From: a virus
Length of the DNA stretch: 49,330 bases
IMG/VR virus record: IMGVR_UViG_3300026136_000011
Span: 1 to 49,330 of that record
Strand: one strand, 5' to 3'
In this document: positions 24,472 to 36,400 of the stretch, piece after piece
Layout of the letters: each line of letters begins with the position of its first letter
Numbering within the stretch: the first letter of the stretch is position 1
The notes under the pieces: generated by a model
What the model was told of the DNA's origin: nothing
The model's database searches: none
What the model saw: only the letters and a program-made list of their open reading frames with translations
Translations under genes and position numbers: made by a program

Positions 24472-27400
24472 TAGGTGTATTTGTAGGCTCTTCCGCTATG
24501 AATTTAGCCGCATTTGAAGTGGCTTTTTGTAATCCTTTACCGTCTGCCGCTGAATTTGTGCCCTGATTATACCAAACATTTCCTTTCTTTTGTAATATTT
24601 TAACTTGAACGTCTGCCGATGGAGCAGTGGTTAGAGTAACAACTGCCGTACTTCCATCAACTGTATAGTTTACTGTACTTCCGTCCTCGCTAGTCAACAA
24701 CAATCGTTGGCCACCAATGAATATGTCTAATTGACTAGCAGAGGTCGGTGCTATTGTAGTAGTAAATGATACAGATGATCCGTCACCAGTGTGCGTATCA
24801 GTGTAAATTGTATCACTATAAGGCACGGTATTTTTACCGCTGGCGTCTACTACTGATGTTCCGCCTACGTGAGCCTTAATTCCTGTTCCAAGTGTTCCCC
24901 TTCTGATTTGAGATAATGTGTTACCACTCTTAACAAAATATTCTATTCTTTCTTTGTTAATAAAGATTACACCTGGTAATTTTGTAGTTCCATCAACTTC
25001 ACCTAATACCGATCCGTCAACAACTGTGATTGTTCTGTCGTCGACTGCTAAATCTTGTGCAAGTGTCGTTGTTGTATTTTTTGTAATTCTTTTGTAAAAA
25101 GTTCTATTCAACATATCTTTGAAAATTCTAAATCCTGTTGAGTTCACTGCCGTATCTACAGCAAAATACATTACATCAACTCTGTCTGATGCTGTTATGG
25201 TTCTGCCAACTATTGTAACAACGTTTCCTGCAACTGTGTAATCTTGTCCTTGTTGCAATGGTATGCTGTTGAACCAAACATATACGTAATTTGAATTCAA
25301 TGGTGTGTGATATAGATAATGTTGTCCAGAAGGTCTACCTTCTAATACTTCTCTTCTTGCTTTCATTCCTAGTGCATTGTTAAATGTTGTAACGGTTAAT
25401 ATATCACCTGTTGTCAATGTAATTCCATCAGTGGCAATTTGAGCAGTTTCTAAAACAATATCTCCACCAATATACGAATAATGATTGTCAACATTCGTTG
25501 TAATCGCAATCACGTCCGATGCTTGTGGTGCCGTGTTGAATACAACTGTCTGTGCCCCTATGTCAACAGTGTAATCTGAATTTAAGAACACACGTCCGCC
25601 ATTTAGATATACTTCAACTTGTGAAGCGGAAGTGATTGTTTTAGCAGGATCAACTGTTGATGTATCCGAAAGCGATGACACAACTCCATAACTGTAAGTA
25701 GATCCATCTCCAACGTAATATGTATTGTCTGGTCCACGTAAAACTTTTCCTTTGTGTTCTATAACTGATAATCCTGCGTATGGACCATAAGTTCCAACCG
25801 GGTACGTTAGTGTGTATCTTGTTGTTGAACCATCAAAAGTTATATTGTTTGATTGTATTTCTGCAAACGCTCTTCCTGACGCTTGATTAAATCCTGCAAT
25901 CTGTATCTCGTGTCCGCTTGTTGGTGCTGAACTAAATGTAACAGTGATCGTGTTTGCAGTAGCACTTGTTGTATAAGAAGTTGTTGATACACCATTTACG
26001 GTTACATATAATTGTGAACCTGTACTATCTAATGCAAAACTTTCTCTTGTTCCTGTTGTGAATGATTTTGTAGACCCATCACCTTTAAAGTTATCCAATA
26101 CCATATAGTTTTGTCCTGATACAGCAAAACTTTTAATTGTTATTTTTTTATTATTCGCTGGTGCTGATGAGAACGTAATTGTTTCATTTGCAACATCTAC
26201 TGTAAATTCTGTTCCAAGTGTTTGTCTAACATTATTAACAATTACCGAAACAGATGCCTGTGTTCCAGGTTTTTGTCCAATACTGAATGTAGTTGTCGTC
26301 CCGTCACCAAAATGATTTTTTTCTACAATAAAAGGCACACCTGATTCCGGTGCTGTGTAAACTTGTATATCCAATGTATCAAATAATTGTCCTGGTACTG
26401 CCTCTTCAGGTGCGTAACTTGTATCCGGAGAAACAAAATCATCACCATCTGTGATTACATGGTTTGGATCTATACCCAATGCCGAACCAAATAATCCTCC
26501 TGAAATTTGAGAATCTAAAGTTTTATCATCTGTCGGAGTAAAAGATCTATCTTCATCGAACGGAATAAATTCAACTTTAACATTATTTCCCGGTACTGTA
26601 GACAAAGTAAATGTTGCTGTCGATGAATCACCTCTGTGTACTTCGTTAGTCTGTCTTACTCCATCAAAATAAACTGTGTAAACATCTGTTTGTGCTGGAG
26701 GTCTATCAAAAGCAAATGACACAGTTGATCCGTCACCATAGAATGTTTTTATTCTTGTTCCGCCTGCACTATCCCAAGGTTGTTCATACCAATCAGATTT
26801 ATCCCAACCAACTTCACTGCCAAAGGTTAGACCAGTGACCATTACTCCACCGTAGTCAACACCTGTCATAACTTGTGATAATTCGTTGCCAGGCATTCCT
26901 GAAGTAGGTGCATATAGTCCTTTTGTTCTTTCCGCGGCAGTAATGTATGCTTCGTCGCCTCTTAATTTTTGTAATCCTGTCAATGTAAATTTTGTACCTG
27001 TTGTAATTCTTTGAGATGTTCTGTATAACTCATTGTTGTATCTTATGAGAGTGCCATACTCATATGTTGTACTTGCTGTCCAAGTGCTTACACTTGCAGA
27101 TGATTTTATTCTATCAAATTTAATTGTAGTGTCAAAATCTCTTACAAGGTCATTGTTTAGAACTGCATATGCTTTAGCAATATCACTTGGTGTTGTTCCG
27201 TCATCTTTTCCACCTGATAAAACTATTTCAGGAGTGGTTGTATATCCACTTCCTTTTGTCAGTATGTTTATTTTTGAAACTTTTCCTTGGCTTATTACTG
27301 CTTGACCTGTTGCCTGTGTTTGTGAACCAACTGCAAATATTTTGTATGTACCAGGGTTAGTTGATTCTCCATGATTCATCATGCTGTTAGGCATATAAAA

Positions 27401-30400
27401 AGTTCTCGATGGATATTCCTCGAATGTATGTCCATGCGATGTACCTGAACCTCCATTTTGTTTGTCGGCTACATTTGCATTTGATTGTATTGTGTATAAA
27501 GGATAATAATATCCGTATTTTCCAGAAGAGTTTCCTGAATTACTTCTTCCTAACAATGCATAAGGTCCTACTTCTTCTGTTGCTCCTCCTACAAAAGTTA
27601 CAGTCGGTGCTTTTGTATATCCGGAACCTCCATTAATAATTTTAATCGATTGAACATATTTTTTATGGAAATCTTTCCACATTTTATATGGATAAGTTTC
27701 TAATAATTCTGTATCAGTTTCCGCTTCTGGTAAAGGAGGTCTAGTTTTACTGTTGCTTACATCGTAGAACGGTGGTAAGTCAAAGTCTGTATTCAACCCG
27801 TCTTGTGTTTCAGTGTTAGTGTATTTTAATTTGTACTCACGTATTTTAGTATGGAAAGGTTTAACCTCGTTTATGTAACTTTCAACATAGTCATCTTTTC
27901 CAGTAGTATACGTTTTTCTTTGATTCAATGGTCTTAAACTGTTTGTTATGTTCAAGAAAGAAGATTTAAACAACCAATCTACATATAATTGTTCTGATAA
28001 AACATATCTCAAACCAATGAAGAAAATTGTGTTATATTCTTTGGTTAATGCTCCAGTGAATATATCATCTCTTAACGCAGTTAAAACTTTTCTTGTCTCT
28101 AAAATAGGTTCTTGATCAAAGAAGTTTTCGTCATAAGTGTCTTCACCTGCGTAACCTGTGTTGTCCTGAGAGTAATCATAAAGTTTTGTTGATAACTTAA
28201 TTGTACCATTTTCAGTTCCAACGTTTTCAAAACCATTTGCTGTATACTTGTAAATCTTCCAACCACCTGAATCTGCTTGTGTCACTTTTACGTGATCACC
28301 AACATTCACTGACACAGAATCAAGTTGATACTGATATGTCACCTGTTTGTCAATCCTTACATCTTCTGCTGTTCCTGTTGCATACCAATCCGTGTAACTC
28401 CAATAGTTGTTTGTTTTATATGTTTGTATTTTTGTTCTGCTCCAACTTGTTCCATTCCATTGATATATCGACCATAAATTGTTTGCTGTCTCGTCTGCTT
28501 TTACGAGATAGTTTACAGTACCACTGAAATCTGGAGTATGCAGATATGTCAAATCGGCATATGTGTCGACTGTTCCGTCATATTCTAAACTATCTGTAGT
28601 TGGTTCGGGTTCAAGAGAATCTAAATTATCAAAAGATATAGAACCAACCAGTTGGTTCTCTTTAAGAACTAAATTAGAATAATCTATTACTTCTTTTAAT
28701 GCTTCAAATCTATCTATATACCAACTCTGTCTTGGTCTGATTGAGTTACCATATCTTCTGTTAACAGGCAACTCCGGATCAGGTACTATTGATCCTGCAC
28801 TGTCTGAACCACACAAACTATCCCACCATTTACTTTCGATTGTAGAATCGGGACGTATGTTTGGATCACCTTCCGCAAGTATTTTCCAAACTTTGTGTGC
28901 GTTTGTTTCATTATCGTTTTCTTTGTAATCTATATTAAGAACTACATTAGTATCTTGCAGATCGTTTTTAACATTATAGATCAAAATTTTGTTTTTATCC
29001 GTGACACTAAAATATCTAAATCCAGATGCTTTAGGATTAGTTAAAATATTGCTGATATATGCTGTAGAATTTTGTCTAACCATTGCTGATTTTCCTGCAT
29101 TAGGAACTATTGCAGAATTTTTCACCCAGTAATAATAATAATTTACAAACTCATCTTTGATTGAATCATATTTTTCTTTCAACGTAAACTTATCATCTTC
29201 AGGAGCATATGGCGTTCCTGATATTTGTGTGCCTTGTGCTTCGGTCGTTCCTGATGTAGAATTCCATTCCGATGGAAGTAATGTAGATTCTACCCATTCA
29301 TAGACATCAATTGTTGCTCCAGGGAATAGTTTACCCCAATTTTTTGTTTTGTATTCTTGATCTCCTTGCTCGTACCATATCCATTTTGCTTGTGATAGAT
29401 CCCACCAAGTTTCTCCAACGTGTTCGTCTCCCCAACAAGTTTCTGCTCTGACTTCTCCATTGACATTGTAATTGTAGTCTGCTGGATCCCAAGTAGTTTT
29501 ATATTTGATTTCTCTGTCAGCGACACCAAAAATTCTTCCTTTAACTGGATCATAATAATTTAGGTAGTCAATAATTTTACTTGTCGAACGATTAAAAATA
29601 AATGATGATTGTATTCTTTTATCGTTAACTAAATTTGTTTCTTGTCTTAATACTTTCCAAGCATAAGAATCATTTGTTTTTAAATCGTAATGAGCAACCG
29701 AACCATCATTTGTAACTATAGAAGAACCATCTGAGGCGACACCAGCATCATCGTTTGGTGATCCAACAAATACACTTTGATCAATCATACATACCGACGA
29801 ACCAAATTTATCATTAGATGTGATATCGTCATTTGTTAATCTTTGATCTACAATAAAATGCTTGTCGTATTTTGTTGCTGTGTAAACTGCACCTGCTTCT
29901 GTATTCATATCAATAATGTTTGTATCCTGTAAATCAAATGTAGTTGATCCAGTGTCAATTTTCATTGTTCTAGGACTAGCAGATCCTTTAGCACCAATTA
30001 CTAATCTATTGCCATTATCATTAAGATCTAATGTCGAACCAAACTGTGTATTAGATGCTGTGCTTGGTGCGTCAATTCTTTGTTGCAATGAATATGTGTT
30101 TGTAGATCCATCTGCATTCCATTTGTAATAATAAACAACTCCGGCATTATCTCTATATGTTTGAGTGCTTCCATCTTGTTGTTCGTAACCAGGAGCGCCA
30201 ATTACTAAAGTTGTTCCGTCTTTGCTCATTGATATTGAGTCACCAAATGCTAAATCCAATGTGCTACCGTCTAAGTCTGAATGTCCTTTTAAAGTTTGAA
30301 CTTCCGACCAAGTGTGTTGTGATGACGAATCATTTGTTTGCGAAGTTCTTTTGAAAATATGCACAACACCTGCGTGACCTGGTGCTTGTGAACTAATTGC

Positions 30401-33400
30401 TAATATATCGCCATTGTCGTTAGCGGCCAATCTATGTCCAAATCTCCAACCACCGTTTACTTCAGCAGGTTGTATTGATGTTGTCTGTACCCATGTGCTG
30501 TATGTTGAGCCATCTGCTCCAACACCCCAAACGTACATATGCACAATACCTGTGTCATTATCATATCCTGGTGCTGACACAAACATATATTTTGTTTTTG
30601 TAGTAACCAAAGAATTATCTGTAGGTTCGGATATTTTATGTGCCCAACCAAAATTTAATCCTATTCGAGAAGACGAAACATCGTATGGTGGATATATTGT
30701 ACCACCAACATCATATTTTAAATTTGTGCTATCCCATTGATACCATCTCACCAAACCTTGATCTGATTGTTCCGTGCTGTTGTCTATGCTTGTATTGTTA
30801 AACGGTGCACCCGAAACTATAAAGTTTTCATCAGTACTCATTGACAAAGAATATCCAAATTTGGAAGTATTATCGTTATTTGAATTCAATATGTTCGTTG
30901 ATTGAATTTTAAATGCTGTTCCTGCCTCTGGTGATCTTCTAAAATAAAAATGCAACTCACCTTGCAATTTACCTGGTGCCGAGATTGCAATTAATCTTCC
31001 ATCGTTTCGTGCAACTACTTGAGATCCAAATTCTTGCTCTGCTGTGGTATCTGAAGAAATTATTTGATTGTATAGGTTTGGATTTGTTCTTTCATATACT
31101 TTCCAAGTACTATCTGTATTGTCTACAAATAATCTATCTCCTTTGTAGTCATTAACTGTGTCTGCTTCTTGAAATTCTTCGAACAATAAATTATTATACA
31201 CATCATCAATCGATGGCAACCTAACACTTACGAATTGGCTTATATTACCGTATGTGTTTGCTGTGGATTTATCCGATACTCCTACAAGTGTGGATATATT
31301 TTTTGTGTAATTAATAATAATTGAATTAGGCGAAGGTATTGATTGTACAATGTACGCACCGTTCAAATCTTCGTATTGTGAATTACTAATCATAATATAA
31401 TCTTCAACACTTAAACTGTGTGATGTGTCAAAATCAACTGTCAGTTGAGTATTGTTATTAATACTTTGCAAACCTACCAATCTTAAATCCATTGGGGTTA
31501 ATCTTAATACGTCCCAATCGCTTTTCTTGTTATTTGCTATCCATATTAATTGTTTACTCTTGACTGCTGTTGGATCTAAATTTAAAAGGTCGTCAATGTT
31601 AAATGCTGTATGATGTATGTCGTCCAGTCTAGGATATCCTGCTGTTTTTAAAAATTGTACTGTTTCTCTATCTGTTCCTTGTTTTGTATAATCGTATAAA
31701 GAAAAAGTTGTAGACGGAGTGTATTCCAGTGGTTTGTCATAAAAATCAATCGATGGAACTTTAGCCGATCTAGAATATTCTATAGAGTCATTTGTAGTGT
31801 CAACTAATTCAATACTTTGAGGATCCATTAAAATTTCTGTGTCAGATAATTTTGTTTGTATTGATTTTGTTCCATCAACATTACCAAACATTCCAGTTCT
31901 TATCATCCATTCTGGATAAATCGAAAGATCGATATCTTCATCTAAGAATTTTGCTCTTGCAAGTTTAGTAATTGCATTCAATGATCCTTTTTCTTTTATG
32001 AATCCTTGATAAAATTTGTATTGTGAAATGTCATTTACAAATAAATTTTCCAAGTATGTTCTACTTTGATAACCTGTTAAATGCTGTGCAAGGAATTGTT
32101 GTCCCTCATCAAAATTATTTGTTTCTAAATCATAGAAGTCATTAAACTGTGCAATTTTGTAATCAAAGTTCGGCAGTAATTGTGCAGATGGTTTGGCATC
32201 TTTCCTCATCCAACTACTTGCAACAAATTTGGCGCCTGAATTATGATTTATCTTGGCAACATAAAATTTTGCATTGTATTCAACCGTGTCTCCAATTTTA
32301 TAATCATTATTTGCTATCCATAAAGAAACTTTTGCTTGGTCAAATATAAATCCAGGGGCGTGTAAATCTCCGTTCCAACCTGCAGTCTTCCAACCAACAA
32401 TTTTCAATCTCTGCTGTCTGAATCCTGTTATGCTGTCAAAAATTATATCGTTGAACACTGTTTTGTTATCAAATAATAGTATGTGTTCTTTTTCTACAGA
32501 ATGCAGTTTTATTCCATAAATTCCCACGTCAGGATTTAAACTTGTTAAATCAAATGTCGATCCAATTTTTTTGATAGATAGTTCTCTTCTTGATATCGAT
32601 CTTCCGCCTGCATCTAATATAGTGTATTTGCTATGCGAGTCTTGTAATTTACCAATTACTGTTTTATCAGTTTTCAAAGTAAAACCGTCAGCACCCGGAG
32701 ACACTGTAATAGCAGAACCAGATGCCCAACCTTGCGTAACCCAATATAAAAATTCTCTTACTGCTGTTTCCCAGTTAAGTGTTCTTTCTAGTTCTTTTGA
32801 ATACTTCTCAAAATTGTAACCTTCCGCTTCTAAATATTTTCCATATCCTTGTAAAAAATTACATACATCATCTATAGTTTCAAATACAGTTCCGTACACA
32901 ACAGTTTCAACATGATCGCTAAAGTTTTTGTATAGTCTTGCTCCTGCTGTTCCTTCTTTTATATCAACAAAGTTACTATTTTGTATTGGCTGATGCATTT
33001 TAAATACAGGATTTGTTAAATCATATCCTACTATTCTATATCCGGGTAGTATCGATGATCCGTCAATGGATAACGTTGAATTTTTTTCTATAAGAACTCC
33101 ACTATATGAATATTTTTTAGTAGGATTGCTTGTTCTGAAAACAACTTTATAGTTTTCGTCTGGTATAAATTGTGAACCCGATGTGGATCCTGGTGATATC
33201 GAGTCTGTTAATACTTTAATATTTCCTTTGTCAGTGAATCCTCCAAGTTTATATGCTAATTGAACATTTAAGTTCTTCATTTTATCATAATAAAATTTTG
33301 CTGGATCTAAATTTAAAGAAATCAAATAGTTAACAACAAAAGGCTGATAACCTGATGTTTGATATCTTGTGACAATTCCTGTTGTTGTATCTGTTACCGT

Positions 33401-36400
33401 TTCTAAATGATAAGTTGCACCTTTTAATGTTTGTCTTCTAGCAGTTACTGATTCAACATAATTGCCTGCACTATTTTTTATTAATCTGCTATTATCTAAA
33501 AATACTCCAAAAAATTTCGCTGGTTTCAACAAAGACATCATTTTTGCTAAAGCAAAAGGATAATTTGAACTTCTTCTCCATGCCGTTTCTGCCGGACCTC
33601 TGTCACCAAATTGCCATTGTTTTGTTAACAGTTGTCTATTGAACGATGAAAAGAGGCCTGCTGTTGCTGGATCTCTTAACTCACCTGTATTGTCTACTGG
33701 TATTCTAAATGATAATCCTGTTCTAATATATCTTTTTTTAATTTTTCCTGTAACAAAATCATATCCTCTTTCCATGTCTTCCCATAAAATTTCGTTACCT
33801 TCGGTGTATGGAGCAGAGCCATATCTGTCTTCCCATCCTGTAGGTTTTTCTGAATAACCAATCATTTCCCACGGATGAGTATGTGGTCTATCTGTATCAT
33901 AATAATAATGGAATATCGCTCTCCAGTGACCTAAAGATGCTTCTGAATTCATATCAACACTGCTTGACCAATTAAAAGTAAAATTATCTATAGGACTATA
34001 TGTTGAATTACTTCTATAATCTACATTATTTGCACCTGCCCATTTGTAAAAACTCGAACTTAAAACATTATTTGTTTCTTGTAATGTATATTCCTTGGTG
34101 CTAAAAGCAGAAGGAATGATATCATTGTAATGTAATAATTCACTTTGAGATATTTTTATATTGTTATAGATTCTTTTTTCTAACTCTAACAGTATGTCAT
34201 CTCTATAATCGTCATATGCAATAGTTCTCGAACCGTCGTGTCCAACAATTACTGTTTGTGATGTTCTGTAAGTATTGTCTGTGATTTTTTCAGGAGTATA
34301 CTTTGGTGTTATTCCCATTTTGGTCGGTGTTGGTGGAATAAAACTTCCTGTTGTGTCATTGTAATCTTTTATTTTGATAATATCACCTGCTGTAATTGTT
34401 GCTGTAATATTAATAGTATCGTCTGTTGTGCTGAATGTGTATTCAGAACCTAAAAGTAATTGAACATCATTTTTATAAACATACACGGCTCTGTTGCTTA
34501 AAGTAGTTGTGCTAAATTGACTGTCTATCGCATATTCAGTTTGTGCAGAATCTTGTACTGTAAATGTTCTTAATGTTCTTTGTTCTCCAAAACCCACCAT
34601 GTCGTCATAGTAAAATGGAAAAGTATTGTTTTTGTCTTTTGTTAGTGTTGATAATATTTCGTCAACTCTGTCAGCAACGTTGCCTTCATAGGTTGTTCCA
34701 GTTGCCTGTGTTAAAAAATTTTCTTTAAATCTTTGATATTCCAGTTCACAAAAGTCTAATGCCACTGGAAGATTTGCATCTTTATCAATCAAATTAAACA
34801 TGGCAGAAGTTAATGAACCACCGTGTTGCTGTACACTTCCGCCTTTCAAATAAACTTCTGGATTATCTCTTAAATTTGTAGGTCCAGGAATTATGCCTGT
34901 AATCTGGCTATTCTTTTTAACAACGTCAACAAGATGTGTTGCAATTTGACCATACGTGAATTCTGTTAGATATTCATTTAATGGATTACTACCTAATGCT
35001 TCTGGAATGTCGTATACTCCTTTTCCGTTTACTTTAGGTTTACTTGAGTATGTGTATGTTGTAATTACATCATTTACAGAAAGGTCTTTTACAAACTTAA
35101 CAAATTTATTTGTTGTACCATTCACTAATGTATAATCTTTTGTTAATTGTTTGTGTATTCCGTTGACTATAACCTCTACTTCTAAATCTGTTAAACTTGC
35201 AGAATTTTTATAAACATCTATCGGAAATAATTTCTTTTCCGTGTCAGTTGCAAAATGAGTTCTTTTTACTCTTTGTTTTGATTCATTTTCTCTTTCTATC
35301 CAATTTGATCTTACCTTGTATTTTAACAATGACAAAGTTTTATGCATAAATCCAGTTGAATAGAATTTTTTCAAATAATCATTTCCAGATTTGTATTGGA
35401 AAGAACCTGAGTTTAGATCGGATTCAAAAACAATATCACCAACATTGTTGATTGTATTGTATTTTATTTTAAGTCCTAAAACTGTATCTGTTGTTGCAGT
35501 GCTAGATATTTTGAAACTGAATATTTCTGATCCTGTAAAGTTTGTAGAAGGATATGCTGTGTCATTTGAAAAACTATTTCCTTCACTATCGTAAATGTCA
35601 AACAACGGTTGCTGATTAACTTTAGTTTTATTTTGTCCAGTTATCCAAGTTTTTTCATCTTTGTTAGGACCTGCTTTTTCCGTGTAATATAAAGTTTTAC
35701 CTTGAAAGTTTTTTCCAAATTCTACATAAACAGATTCGCCCTCGATAGGATTTGTATCTGATTCCTCGTCCAACTGCAACGCAATTTTTTGTGTGCCGGA
35801 TATTGTTACAAAATTTACTTTGTAAACTTTATTCCTTACAAGAATATCTGTGTCTGCTGTGAACAATATTCTCATACCATTAGTGACTTGTATTCCGTCT
35901 ACATAATATCCTGTTTGATTGACCATATCTGTGAACACATCTGTTGTTACAGCATCAACTAGTGTAACTGATTTCTTCGATACTGTACCATGATTGTATA
36001 ACGATAAGTTCGAATCGAATTCTATAATTGGTCTTTTCGCTCTATCGCTTTCGTTGAGAACTGGAGTGAAACCCATCGCTGTTCCTGTTGCCTCGATTGC
36101 GGATTTATGGAACCATCTATTATATCTTGACCATGCATTTCTATCCAATGAATCTCTTTTAATTGTAATATAATCATGAGTCTCTGGCCTGTAAAATGCT
36201 TTTGCATATGGTCTTGTATCATAACCGACCGAATCGTACAAAATAGTAGTTTCTGTTGCATAAGATTCCGGTGTAATTAAATCTTCAAGTGGTGTTAATG
36301 TGATCGAGTCCCCAACACCTTCAACATAAAAATCTTTGTCTTTGTAAGTTGCAGTATCAACAACGTTTGATTTGAAATTAACTTTCATTCCATTTGATAA

